Shown: positions 1-7,099 of the stretch, in pieces | Layout: every line of letters starts with the position of its first letter | Position numbering within the stretch: position 1 is the first letter of the stretch | Assembly: GCA_002377645.1 (NCBI GenBank) | Contig: DFQF01000001.1 | Span: 1-9,223 of the forward strand | DNA length: 9,223 bases | Source of the DNA: Nitrospinaceae bacterium UBA3496 | GTDB lineage: Bacteria; UBA8248 | Reading direction: 5' to 3' | Program-made: the position numbers and the translations under genes | The notes under the pieces: generated by a model | What the model saw: only the letters and a program-made list of their open reading frames with translations | What the model was told of the DNA's origin: nothing | Databases searched by the model: none

Positions 1-2
1 TG

Positions 3-710
3 ATGGGCGTATTTAAGAACGGCGAGGTGAATGGTCAGGGGATCTATTACTATAAAAAAGGCGGAAAATACGTTGGTGGTTTCAAGAATGGCAATTTTCA
101 TGGGCAAGGTACCATGTACTATCACAAAGGCGGAAAATACGTTGGTGGCTGGAAGAACAACTCTAAGCACGGACAAGGCACCGATTACTATAGCGATGGC
201 AGTAAATACGTAGGGCGATTTAAAAATAACAAACTTCACGGACACGTCACCTATTACAAAAAAAGTGGAAAAAAGGAGAAAAGAATCTATGTTAATGGAG
301 AAACAGTTGAGCAATTATTTGCAGGTATTTATTTTAATCATCATTACTTAGATTTGTGTCTAAAGTCCAATTTAATCAATAAACGAAAAGTTACATCAGT
401 TCAAAAATTAACAAATAAAATGATGAATGCAGTTTTTAAAAACCATAAAATTGCCCGAAGAAAACAAAATGTAATTAAAGATGCTGCATGGGAGGCTTCT
501 CTAAAAAAATTCAATGGGACTACAGTCATCCAATGGTCAAAAGCAGCAGGTCTTGGAAGAAGGACAGATTTTGATTGGCAAAAAAAGAGTAAACTACAAA
601 AGATTTGTAGAGGCCAATATAGAATATTAGATATGGCTGTATCGCACAATTTAAGAGTGTTTACCGGACAAACTGGAAGAAGTAGTACCAGGAGAAAGCG
701 TAGATTCTAA
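3..710 (+). CDS. MORN-repeat protein with a basic C-terminal region, 5' partial
   Basis: The first ~92 visible residues are four successive MORN units of 23 residues on the pattern Y-V-G-G-[FW]-K-N-x-x-x-H-G-Q-G. The first visible unit starts mid-motif (MGVFKNG), so the ATG at position 3 is probably an internal methionine and the gene continues beyond the left edge. MORN arrays form elongated beta-hairpin solenoids used for protein or membrane-lipid contact, and in bacteria their roles are mostly unknown. After the array come ~140 residues that match no family I recognise. They are rich in Lys and Arg, contain a Trp-bearing segment (AAWEASLKKF, then VIQWSKAAGLGRR), and end in a very basic tail (RSSTRRKRRF). 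I see no transmembrane segment. The gene converges on the M20 peptidase gene with only 18 bp between stop codons. MORN assignment is secure; the function is not known. Confidence 0.8.
   Translation: MGVFKNGEVNGQGIYYYKKGGKYVGGFKNGNFHGQGTMYYHKGGKYVGGWKNNSKHGQGTDYYSDGSKYVGRFKNNKLHGHVTYYKKSGKKEKRIYVNGETVEQLFAGIYFNHHYLDLCLKSNLINKRKVTSVQKLTNKMMNAVFKNHKIARRKQNVIKDAAWEASLKKFNGTTVIQWSKAAGLGRRTDFDWQKKSKLQKICRGQYRILDMAVSHNLRVFTGQTGRSSTRRKRRF
69..275 (+). repeat. Tandem 69-bp coding repeat (MORN units 2-4)
   Basis: Three consecutive 69-bp units begin at 69, 138 and 207, each opening with a Tyr-Val-Gly codon block (tacgttggtgg in the first two). Units 2 and 3 share the preceding stretch ggcggaaaatacgttggtgg exactly, which points to fairly recent duplication. 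Unit 4 is more diverged and loses the last Gly of the motif (HGHVT instead of HGQGT), as expected for a capping repeat. Confidence 0.75.
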
Positions 711-728
711 GTTTTCTTTTGTAGATTC

Positions 729-1907
729 TTAAATTTGTCTTTTAAAGTCTTCCCGTACTTTTTTCATATTTTTTTTTGATGTCATGAGATCTATCGCTGT
801 CATAGCCATCAACTGAGTTCCCAGTGCAATGAGTTTTTTCCCTGCCTTTCCTCCGCTGGCTTTTTCAAATTCCGGTGTATGAGCAGAAATATTTGGCGCG
901 ACCATTTTTAGTCTGGGGTGTATACCCGGTATTTTGTAGCTTAGATTTCCAAAATCTGTACTGCCGGCAGGAATATCGGATATTTTCTCTTCCACACTTT
1001 CTCCGAGTGTTTTGAGATTTCCTTCAAAAAGAGTTTCCATTGTAGTATTTCTTTTTAAAGGGTCATATTTAAGTGGATCAAGCCGTGATTTTAATTTTGT
1101 ATTATGCGAGATTGCAGCACCTTTTGCGCATGCAATAACTTTTTTAGTGAGTTCTGGAAGAAAATCCTTGTTTTTGGTTCTCACAAGATAAACAAGTTGA
1201 GTGTGTTCTGGGGTTATATTTAACGCATCACCGCCCTTAGTGATTATTCCATGGATTCGTACGTCATCCGGTAACTGTTGCCTAAGTAAAGAGATATTTT
1301 GATACGTTGAAACCAGGGCATCAAGAGCATTAATTCCTTTTTCTGGGGAAGCTGCCGCATGGGTCGGTTTCCCATAAAAATCAAAAAAGATTTTGACTCT
1401 AGCGAGAGCTGGCCTAAAAATTTCGTTTTTTCCGCTGGGGTGAATCATCATTGCTGCGTCTACATCATCGAAAACTCCTTTTTTAAGGAGTTTAATTTTT
1501 CCGCCTCCTCCCTCTTCTGCAGGGGTACCTATACAAAGAATTTTCCCAGGAATTTCGCTGGATAAGGAAGATAGAATAGCTGCAGCACCCACACCCATGG
1601 TAGCTATAATATTGTGCCCACATGCATGACCTAATTCAGGAAGTGCGTCGTATTCACTAATAAATGCAATACTTGGACCTTTCTTTTTTGTGCTTTTTTC
1701 TGCTTTAAATGCAGTTTTAACGTTTCCAACATTTTGTTTTACATTGAAACCATTTTCTTTTAAAAATGACGATAACCAGTTTGACGCTTTTACTTCTTCA
1801 TATGCAATTTCAGGATTCTGAAAAATAAGATCCGATAATTGATAAAGCTCAGGTAGAAATGTCTTCAAGATATCGGGAACCGATTTTTTTAATTTTTCTG
1901 CCTTCAT
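729..1907 (-). CDS. M20D-type metal-dependent amidohydrolase/peptidase (AbgB/PM20D2-like)
   Basis: This 392-residue protein has the length and motifs of the M20D amidohydrolases, which cleave amide bonds of N-acyl amino acids, p-aminobenzoyl-glutamate or dipeptides using a dinuclear metal centre. Visible motifs are SEYDALPELGHACGHN (residues 84-99, with metal-ligand candidates C96 and H98), PAEEGGGG (129-136, E131/E132 as catalytic base and ligand), H156 in MMIHP, the dimerisation-domain motif GKPTHAAASPEKG (179-191, H183), STDFGN (316-321) and H343 in SAHTPEF near the C-terminus. There is no signal peptide, so it should be cytoplasmic. AGGA at 1914-1917 lies 6 nt before the ATG. It starts 30 bp after the permease stop and closes the transporter operon, so its substrate is probably what the transporter brings in. 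Family assignment is firm; substrate is inferred only. Confidence 0.92.
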   Translation of the reverse strand: MKAEKLKKSVPDILKTFLPELYQLSDLIFQNPEIAYEEVKASNWLSSFLKENGFNVKQNVGNVKTAFKAEKSTKKKGPSIAFISEYDALPELGHACGHNIIATMGVGAAAILSSLSSEIPGKILCIGTPAEEGGGGKIKLLKKGVFDDVDAAMMIHPSGKNEIFRPALARVKIFFDFYGKPTHAAASPEKGINALDALVSTYQNISLLRQQLPDDVRIHGIITKGGDALNITPEHTQLVYLVRTKNKDFLPELTKKVIACAKGAAISHNTKLKSRLDPLKYDPLKRNTTMETLFEGNLKTLGESVEEKISDIPAGSTDFGNLSYKIPGIHPRLKMVAPNISAHTPEFEKASGGKAGKKLIALGTQLMAMTAIDLMTSKKNMKKVREDFKRQI

Positions 1908-1937
1908 TTTAGATCCTATATTGATTGAAAAAAATGT

Positions 1938-2807
1938 TTAATTTCTTGGGTCGGTGTAATCTCTAAGCCAGTCGCCAATAATATTAATACTGATTACTAC
2001 AGACATTAACGCAAAACCAGGGAAAAGTGTAAGCCACCAATACCCGCTTAGCAAAAATTCATATCCATGTGCTATTGCACCTCCTAGGGAAGGAACGGTT
2101 GGGGGTACTCCAAGGCCCAAAAAGCTCAGAGTAGATTCTAGTAGCATTACTCTTGGTAATTCTACGGCACTAATTATCAAAACGGGGTTAATCACACTGG
2201 GTAAGATATGGACAAAAATGATTCTGTAAGATTTTTGACCTATAGATCGAGCCGCTTCTATAAACTCTTTTTCACGCGCGACAAGGACAGATCCTCTAAC
2301 AATTCTTGCGTAAACAGTCCAGTGGGTAAAACCTATTAATAGAATTAATTTCCAAATTCCTGAACCAAAAACCGCTATTACAGCTAAGGCAACCAAAACA
2401 GTTGGTAGTGTTAACTGAAAATCAGCAAGACGCATCACAAAAGAGTCAAATCTTCCTCCTAAATAACCTGAGAATAAACCGAGAGTGATACCTAAAACAG
2501 TAGAGATTGCAATGGATACAATTCCTACCATAAGAGATATTCTCAATCCGTGTAGTATAAAACTCAGCAAATCTCTTCCTAAACCATCCGTACCTAAATA
2601 ATGTGTAGGTAAATAATCTTCCATAAAGAAAGGGCTTTTTAAGTTTTCTGTTAATTTATGGGTGATAGGGTCATGGGGAGAAATCCAGGGAGAAAGAAAA
2701 GCGAGAATTAAAATGATAAAAAAGAAAAACAAACTAAAACACGCATCCATCCGAAATTTAGAAATGGAAAGAGAATTTCTTTTTGGATAATCGATTACTT
2801 TCTGCAT
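1938..2807 (-). CDS. Oligopeptide-type ABC transporter permease, DppC/OppC family
   Basis: This 289-residue inner-membrane protein carries all the hallmarks of the second permease of peptide/nickel importers. It has a single N-terminal membrane helix (about 24-40) after a cytoplasmic tail, a periplasmic SPHDP segment (43-47), and the signature HYLGTDGLGRDLLSF (69-83) before the core domain. The EAA loop, EFIEAARSIG followed by HILP (181-203), contacts the ATPase. The characteristic GDWLRDYTDPR tail is at 278-288. It begins 3 bp after the DppB-type stop codon; the nearest Shine-Dalgarno-like AGGA (2819-2822) is 11 nt upstream, so translation is likely coupled to the preceding gene. It would form a heterodimeric channel with that permease. 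The transported substrate cannot be read from the sequence. Confidence 0.95.
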   Translation of the reverse strand: MQKVIDYPKRNSLSISKFRMDACFSLFFFFIILILAFLSPWISPHDPITHKLTENLKSPFFMEDYLPTHYLGTDGLGRDLLSFILHGLRISLMVGIVSIAISTVLGITLGLFSGYLGGRFDSFVMRLADFQLTLPTVLVALAVIAVFGSGIWKLILLIGFTHWTVYARIVRGSVLVAREKEFIEAARSIGQKSYRIIFVHILPSVINPVLIISAVELPRVMLLESTLSFLGLGVPPTVPSLGGAIAHGYEFLLSGYWWLTLFPGFALMSVVISINIIGDWLRDYTDPRN

Positions 2808-2810
2808 TTT

Positions 2811-3737
2811 TTAGTTTGTCCTAATTCGAGGATCTATAATGGAATAAGATATATCTACGATTAGATTAATGACGATAAAAATACACGCAGTTATTAATGC
2901 CCAACACATAACAACTGGGTAATCTAGTTTTTGAATCGAATCCAAAATAAGCCTTCCCATACCTGGCCATGCAAAAATTCTCTCGGTTACAATTGCTCCT
3001 GCAAAAAGGCTGCCCATCTGAAGACCTCCAATGGTTATAAATGGGATCAGAGTATTTTTAAGAGCATGTTTATAAAACACAATTTTTTCGGATAAACCTT
3101 TAGAATGTGCAGTAAGAATATATTCTTGATTAAGAACATCGAGCATTCCTGAACGAATTAATCTTATAAAAAGAGCAATCCGGTAAAGAGCCAGAGATCC
3201 TGCCGGCAATATGAGATGTTCGAACCCCCCTCTTCCTGAGGTTGGGAGCCAACCTAGTGCCACACTAAAAAACAAAATACATACGATTCCAACCCAAAAA
3301 GGAGGAGCAGATATTCCAATGAGTGAACAACTTAAAATGGCACGATCTCGAAATTTCCCTCTCTTACTTGCTGCATATACTCCAAGAGGAATTGAAATAA
3401 GAATTGCGAATAACATGGAAAAACCAACAAGTTCTAATGTGGCCGGAACACGTTCTAGAACAAGTTCCATAGCAGGAACCCCGTGATGATAAGAAATTCC
3501 TAGATTTCCTTGAAACGCATTTTTTAGGAAAAGTCCGTACTGAAGAGGAATAGGTTTATCTAAGCCGAGTGCTTTACGTAGTCTAATTTCATCTTGTTGC
3601 GTTCCTTCTTCTCCCAGCATCAACTCTATGGGATCTCCGGTCAGTTGCAACATAGCGAAGATAATCAGGCTTACTGCTAGGAGAACACCAATGCTTTGAA
3701 TGAAACGTCTGAATATGAACTTATACAAATTGTCCAC
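2811..3737 (-). CDS. Oligopeptide-type ABC transporter permease, DppB/OppB family
   Basis: This 308-residue protein is the first permease of a peptide-class ABC importer. It has an N-terminal helix (about 13-30) followed by QLTGDPIELMLGEEG, the family's typical start of the periplasmic loop. LGLDKPIPLQYGLFL and GNLGISY (57-83) come next, then the multi-helix core. The EAA loop EYILTAHSKGLSE with KNTLIP (205-232) is followed by TERIFAWPGMGRL (251-263) and the closing IDPRIR. Translation starts at a GTG: AGGAG at 3741-3745 sits unusually close (3 nt). The next possible start, a TTG three codons in, has a 12-nt spacing and is less likely. It follows the solute-binding protein gene by 57 bp. Confidence 0.95.
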   Translation of the reverse strand: MDNLYKFIFRRFIQSIGVLLAVSLIIFAMLQLTGDPIELMLGEEGTQQDEIRLRKALGLDKPIPLQYGLFLKNAFQGNLGISYHHGVPAMELVLERVPATLELVGFSMLFAILISIPLGVYAASKRGKFRDRAILSCSLIGISAPPFWVGIVCILFFSVALGWLPTSGRGGFEHLILPAGSLALYRIALFIRLIRSGMLDVLNQEYILTAHSKGLSEKIVFYKHALKNTLIPFITIGGLQMGSLFAGAIVTERIFAWPGMGRLILDSIQKLDYPVVMCWALITACIFIVINLIVDISYSIIDPRIRTN

Positions 3738-3774
3738 TCTCTCCTAGGGCAAAGAAAAAGACATCTAAACTACT

Positions 3775-3790
3775 AATTATTCTAATAATT
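3775..3790. other. Short AT-only dyad between solute-binding protein and permease genes
   Basis: AATTATT (3775-3781) and AATAATT (3784-3790) are a perfect inverted repeat separated by 2 bp, inside the 57-bp gap between the solute-binding protein stop and the DppB-type start. A hairpin at this place could favour extra solute-binding protein message, as is known for other ABC operons. With only A-T pairs it would be weak, so this may be chance in AT-rich DNA. Confidence 0.2.
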
Positions 3791-3794
3791 TGTC

Positions 3795-5408
3795 TTATTT
3801 TTTTATAGAAATTTCTTGCGCCAATACCCATTCATTAACACGTGGAACCAGATGTACATTTTTTTGTGTCGCGATAATAACAGCTTGCTGATAAAGCGGG
3901 AGGAATGCGATGTCATCCATCACAGTTTTCCAGGCTTTCTCCCACATTTTTCTGCGTTTATCATTGTCCATTTCCACAGCAGCTTCCATCATATGTTTGT
4001 CCAGCCATTTATTGCTATATCTGCCGCGGTTGATTCTTCCAAACCCCTTTCCAGGTATTCTGGTATGAAATGCAGCAGAGAATGTTGGAAAAATTTGATC
4101 GGTTCCCCATCCTGCCATATACATGGAATGATCTCCTGCAGACATCTTTTTGAAGAAAACAGCTTTAGGTCTTGGATTTGGAGTAGTTTTTATTCCAACT
4201 TTAGTAAGCATACCTGCTATAGCTAGGCACATAGGACCATCGTTAATGTATCGATCATTCGGACAGTCTAAGCGTGTTTTAAATCCATTTGGGAAACCTG
4301 CCTCTTTTAGCAATTGTTTCGCTCTAGATGGGTTGTAGGTTAATCTTTTGATTTTTTTGTTATAACCAAAAGCAAACGGAGGATTTAAGAGTGTTGCTGG
4401 TTTTCCACTATTGTGCATGACAGTTTGCAGAAGTTCTGGAACGTTGATTGCGTGTGAGATGGCTTTTCTTATTTTTAGTTGCAAAAAGGGATTGGGTTTT
4501 CCTGCTTCGATGCCTGGTGAGTACTTTCCTCCCTTTTTAAACGTTCCTCCCTTTTGTCTCCATTGATCAAAAGTGAGATAAATTGTTCTTTGAGTTATTG
4601 TCTTGAAAACGTTGAGATTCTTATTTTTAGCAAGTTTTGCGCCATCTACGGGTGCCACCCCCCAAACAACATCAATTTCTCCTGAAAGAAGTCCTGCAGT
4701 TCTGGCTGCATTTACTGGAATAGGACGTATACGAACGTTCTTAATTTTAGGTGGTCCTTTCCACCAACTTTCGTTTGCAATGAGTTCGATATAGTCGTCT
4801 TTAATCCACTTAACAAATTTGTAAGCTCCAGTACCGACTGGAAAACGAGCGAATTTTGCGTTTCCTACTTTTTTAATATGTGAAACCGGAACCATTCTTA
4901 TCGAGGCTATTTCAGAGGGTAGAGAAGGCCAGGGTTTCCCAGTATCAATCTTGAAAGTGTATTTATCTATTATCGATAATTTCTTTATTCCTTTCGTATA
5001 GTGTTTCATCTGACTTTTTTTGAATCCTCGCCCTTTTGCTCTGAGAATACTATCAATAGCGACTTGAGAATCGAAAGGATCTCCGTTGTGAAATTTCACG
5101 TTTTTTCTGAGTTTGAAAATCCATTCAGTTCTATTGATAGGTTTCCATGAAGTTGCAAGAGAGGGTTTATATGAACCATCAATATCATTAAATATAAGTG
5201 TATCGTAAATATGAGATTGAATAGAAATAGTTGTAGTTTCATTTCTTCCATGTGCGTCTAATGTCGCAGCATCGCCTTGGAAAGCTATTACAAAGTATTT
5301 CTTTGCAGAAAAAGAATTTGATGGAAAAAAACATGAAGAAGAAAGGAAAATGAATAGTAGTAAGAAAATGAGAGAAAAGTTCTCTCTTAAAACTTTATAA
5401 TAAACCAT
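3795..5408 (-). CDS. ABC transporter solute-binding protein, peptide/dipeptide type (SBP_bac_5 family)
   Basis: This protein of 537 residues belongs to the cluster C (DppA/OppA-like) solute-binding proteins, which capture peptides, opines, nickel complexes and similar compounds in the periplasm. The N-terminus has a hydrophobic export signal (residues 11-25). It is followed either by a relaxed lipobox (FLSSSC, C26) or by a signal-peptidase I site near SFSA (32-35). Family landmarks are AFQGDAATLDAHG soon after the signal; the segment YDTLIF; LATSWKP and FKLRKNVKFHNGDPF; the GTGAYKF motif; LSGEIDVVWG; KIRKAISHAIN; NPSRAKQLLKEAGFPNG; and FLPLYQQ near the C-terminus. I place the start at the ATG at 5408. 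A longest-ORF call would use the TTG at 5414, only 2 nt from the Shine-Dalgarno, while the ATG has 8-nt spacing. It lies 20 bp after the acidic-protein gene and leads the two permeases. Substrate is unknown. Confidence 0.93.
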   Translation of the reverse strand: MVYYKVLRENFSLIFLLLFIFLSSSCFFPSNSFSAKKYFVIAFQGDAATLDAHGRNETTTISIQSHIYDTLIFNDIDGSYKPSLATSWKPINRTEWIFKLRKNVKFHNGDPFDSQVAIDSILRAKGRGFKKSQMKHYTKGIKKLSIIDKYTFKIDTGKPWPSLPSEIASIRMVPVSHIKKVGNAKFARFPVGTGAYKFVKWIKDDYIELIANESWWKGPPKIKNVRIRPIPVNAARTAGLLSGEIDVVWGVAPVDGAKLAKNKNLNVFKTITQRTIYLTFDQWRQKGGTFKKGGKYSPGIEAGKPNPFLQLKIRKAISHAINVPELLQTVMHNSGKPATLLNPPFAFGYNKKIKRLTYNPSRAKQLLKEAGFPNGFKTRLDCPNDRYINDGPMCLAIAGMLTKVGIKTTPNPRPKAVFFKKMSAGDHSMYMAGWGTDQIFPTFSAAFHTRIPGKGFGRINRGRYSNKWLDKHMMEAAVEMDNDKRRKMWEKAWKTVMDDIAFLPLYQQAVIIATQKNVHLVPRVNEWVLAQEISIKK

Positions 5409-5415
5409 TATCAAT

Positions 5416-5422
5416 TCTCCTT
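5416..5422 (-). promoter_or_regulatory. Shine-Dalgarno fixing the solute-binding protein start
   Basis: On the minus strand this reads AAGGAGA. The GGAG core is 8 nt from the ATG at 5408 but only 2 nt from the upstream TTG at 5414, which favours the ATG. Confidence 0.75.
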
Positions 5423-5434
5423 TTTCAATAAAGT

Positions 5435-5851
5435 TTAGTCCGCTTCTTCAACAAATTCTTCGAAAGTGAAGAAAAGTCCGTTTAAAACGCGCACTGCACG
5501 TTCGCTTAAGTCGGAATCTTCAAGATTTAAATCTATGGCATATCTAAAAGCTCCATCATGAAAATGAGTGACTTTATGTTCATCTTCTTCTCCAGCTTCT
5601 TCCATACCATCATAAACAAAGTCATCAATGGGGTCTTTACTATCTAAGATTGCATGTTCTATATCTTCATTCATGTAACGATCCGTAGTCGCAAAACTAA
5701 TTCTTAAAAAGTTATCTTCTCTTTTTTCAATTTCGAACCATGAAGTTTCACTGACCACTAGCTTTATTGATTTTCCTGAGGACGCTGGTTCGAAAGTAAA
5801 ACGATCATCAGAGGAAAATTGTTTTATCATTCCTGTTATTATATCTGCCAC
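5435..5851 (-). CDS. Uncharacterised small acidic protein
   Basis: I do not recognise a family for this 138-residue protein. It is strongly acidic, especially in the middle (YDGMEEAGEEDEH) and at the C-terminus (FEEFVEEAD), with no membrane segment, signal peptide or cysteines. The pattern of alternating strands and a C-terminal helix (LSERAVRVLNGLFFTFEEFVE) suggests a small alpha/beta fold, loosely like the YbjN or secretion-chaperone type, but that is only impression. I choose the GTG at 5851: a perfect GGAGG (5857-5861) lies 5 nt before it. The ATG at 5863, four codons upstream, contains that GGAGG and has no Shine-Dalgarno of its own; starting there would give 142 residues. It sits directly upstream of the transporter genes (20-27 bp), so it is probably cotranscribed with them. 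Confidence 0.7.
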   Translation of the reverse strand: MADIITGMIKQFSSDDRFTFEPASSGKSIKLVVSETSWFEIEKREDNFLRISFATTDRYMNEDIEHAILDSKDPIDDFVYDGMEEAGEEDEHKVTHFHDGAFRYAIDLNLEDSDLSERAVRVLNGLFFTFEEFVEEAD

Positions 5852-5856
5852 GTTTG

Positions 5857-5861
5857 CCTCC
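5857..5861 (-). promoter_or_regulatory. Shine-Dalgarno GGAGG supporting a GTG start for the acidic protein
   Basis: The perfect GGAGG overlaps the first codons of the longer ATG-initiated frame and is 5 nt from the GTG at 5851. The ATG at 5863 is preceded only by AT-rich sequence without a ribosome-binding match. Confidence 0.6.
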
Positions 5862-5880
5862 ATGACTTTTTATATCTTAA

Positions 5881-5958
5881 AAAAACATTAAAATTTTATT
5901 TAACAAAGACTAAAAAAAGAAATTAAGTTTATCAACCATCATGTGTATTAATGTTTTT
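5881..5958. repeat. 11-bp inverted repeat bracketing the cupin/acidic-protein gap
   Basis: AAAAACATTAA (5881-5891) and TTAATGTTTTT (5948-5958) are perfect inverse complements, 56 bp apart, and nearly span the intergenic gap. The right arm runs into the cupin stop codon. The gap is otherwise AT-rich with homopolymer runs, and I find no convincing -35/-10 pair in it. Confidence 0.35.
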
Positions 5959-6325
5959 ATTTCTTTTTTGATGGAGTTTTTTTCTTAATTCCTACGATTC
6001 CCCAAGATGTATCTTTCGCAGTAACAAAAATCAAATCTTCATTTCCAATCACTACAGAACTGTGAGGAGTGTTTGCAGGTATAAAAACGATATCTCCCGG
6101 AATAACAGTCTTTGTTTTTCCTTTTATGGTAACGCGTGCTTTTCCCTGAAGTGGGAAGATAAATTGCTCATTAGGGTGACTATGAGTTTCTGCACGTGTT
6201 CCTGACGGTATTGTGAACTTTCCGAAAATAATTTTTTTCCCTTTTACAAAGGGGCCATTAGCAGTACTGTAATCTCCACCTGCATCTTGTTTTGGCATTT
6301 TTGTCGTATCAAATATGTAATCCAT
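5957..6325 (-). CDS. Small single-domain cupin protein
   Basis: This 122-residue protein is a minimal cupin beta-barrel, probably binding one divalent metal. Motif 1 reads G42-TRAET-H48-S-H50-PNE-Q54 and then G61, with Gln in place of the usual Glu ligand, a common variant; E53 next to it could also serve. Motif 2 reads G77-DIVFI-P83-ANTP-H88, so the final His is present. A lysine-rich tail (KKKTPSKKK) ends the protein. I start at the ATG at 6325, preceded by GGAGG at 6330-6334. The longer frame from 6421 would overlap the upstream gene by 82 bp and add 32 residues unlike any cupin. Small cupins of this kind act as isomerases, dioxygenases or sugar/auxiliary binders, and nothing here tells which. 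The gene begins 14 bp after the barrel-protein stop, so the two are cotranscribed. Confidence 0.88.
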   Translation of the reverse strand: MDYIFDTTKMPKQDAGGDYSTANGPFVKGKKIIFGKFTIPSGTRAETHSHPNEQFIFPLQGKARVTIKGKTKTVIPGDIVFIPANTPHSSVVIGNEDLIFVTAKDTSWGIVGIKKKTPSKKK

Positions 6326-6329
6326 TATT

Positions 6330-6334
6330 CCTCC
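6330..6334 (-). promoter_or_regulatory. Shine-Dalgarno fixing the cupin start at 6325
   Basis: GGAGG lies 4 nt before the ATG at 6325, within the 14-bp gap after the preceding stop codon. It supports the short cupin over the 154-residue overlapping frame. Confidence 0.75.
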
Positions 6335-6339
6335 ATTTT

Positions 6340-7074
6340 TTATTTTTCGGGCCATATTCGTATTCCTACATTTGGAGAGCACGGAGCATGAATGAGTGTA
6401 GGTAAAATTTTTGATGTCCAAACTTTTTCGTCATTACTATTTGCTTCATGGGGTACAAAATAATTTTCTCTCGCTTCTAAAGAAATAAATTCATAAAGAA
6501 TAGAATGTTTCCCCCAACCCGAAGATGCCAAGAGTTTCCTCGCACCTATACAACCGGGTATTTCGGTCATAAAAGGAAGTCGGTATTGTGCATACCAAGA
6601 ACACACCTCTGTTTCATTTGTATAACTATCGATATTAAAATTCCCCATCTGGATAGCGGGTGCTGCAGTGATTCCAGGGCCTCTCTGTTTCACTTCTAAT
6701 CCATCTACCCTATATTCTTCTGAGAAAGTGCAGGAATAAATCTCTTTCCGCATTCCTAGCATTTTTGATGTGTTCTCATCTTGTTTTTCTTTTTTTTGAT
6801 TTGGATTCGGATCGAAAAAAGTATATGCAGAAACTCCTCCAAACAAAATCAAGAAACCTCTACCCCTACCTAATGCAGAACCTTTATCATAGATTAGTGT
6901 ATCCACTACTTTTTGCACTGCTTCACCAACATACCCTAATTCATAATGAGCAGCCCAAAGATATCCAGGTCTAGTTAATTCTTGAGGAATATAGCTGTTA
7001 TGCATCCAATCTAAAAATTCAGATTTAGATTCTTCTTCTAGTTCATACCAAGTAGCATAAATACCAGAACTCAT
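6340..7074 (-). CDS. Two-part ferredoxin-like (dimeric alpha-beta barrel, EthD/DUF4286-like) protein
   Basis: The 244-residue product seems to contain two related halves of the ferredoxin-like fold. The N-terminal half (IYATWYELEEESKSEFLDWM, then YIPQELTRPGYLWAAHYEL) matches the pattern of EthD or DUF4286 proteins: strand, helix with W-x-x-W/M, HIP-like turn, then a strand after PG. The C-terminal half repeats this layout (CSWYAQYRLPFMTEIPGCIGARKLLASSG, then ILYEF). A charged linker (PNPNQKKEKQDE) lies between them. Such folds occur in small ligand-binding proteins, monooxygenases and isomerases. No catalytic residue is obvious, so I do not assign an activity. Start: GGAGG at 7080-7084 is 5 nt from the ATG at 7074 and only 2 nt from an adjacent ATG at 7077, so 7074 is preferred. 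It is the first gene of the seven-gene minus-strand series. Confidence 0.65.
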   Translation of the reverse strand: MSSGIYATWYELEEESKSEFLDWMHNSYIPQELTRPGYLWAAHYELGYVGEAVQKVVDTLIYDKGSALGRGRGFLILFGGVSAYTFFDPNPNQKKEKQDENTSKMLGMRKEIYSCTFSEEYRVDGLEVKQRGPGITAAPAIQMGNFNIDSYTNETEVCSWYAQYRLPFMTEIPGCIGARKLLASSGWGKHSILYEFISLEARENYFVPHEANSNDEKVWTSKILPTLIHAPCSPNVGIRIWPEK

Positions 7075-7079
7075 CATTT

Positions 7080-7084
7080 CCTCC
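7080..7084 (-). promoter_or_regulatory. Shine-Dalgarno of the barrel-protein gene
   Basis: GGAGG is followed by two tandem ATG codons at 7077 and 7074. The 5-nt spacing favours the second. Confidence 0.65.
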
Positions 7085-7099
7085 TTTTTTATTCATTTT

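Noticed and set aside
700..729. Direct repeat GTAGATTCT at both sides of the convergent gene ends (700-708 and 721-729)
   Set aside because: Nine bases in a short AT-rich spacer, with no symmetry or further copies seen. Could be a small slippage duplication, but nothing suggests a function.
401..4794. Several open frames of 60-136 codons antisense or out of frame to the large genes (for example 401-649 minus, 1359-1565 plus, 3211-3486 plus, 3816-4226 plus)
   Set aside because: They lie wholly inside well-supported genes on the other strand or frame, resemble no family, and lack placed ribosome-binding sites.
6326..6421. A 32-residue N-terminal extension of the cupin
   Set aside because: It overlaps the preceding gene in another frame and is unlike cupin sequence, and a GGAGG placed just before the ATG at 6325 explains the start.
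6505..6974. Two plus-strand open frames (6505-6699, 6765-6974) opposite the barrel-protein gene
   Set aside because: Composition looks like antisense translation of the minus-strand gene, and no Shine-Dalgarno or family match supports them.
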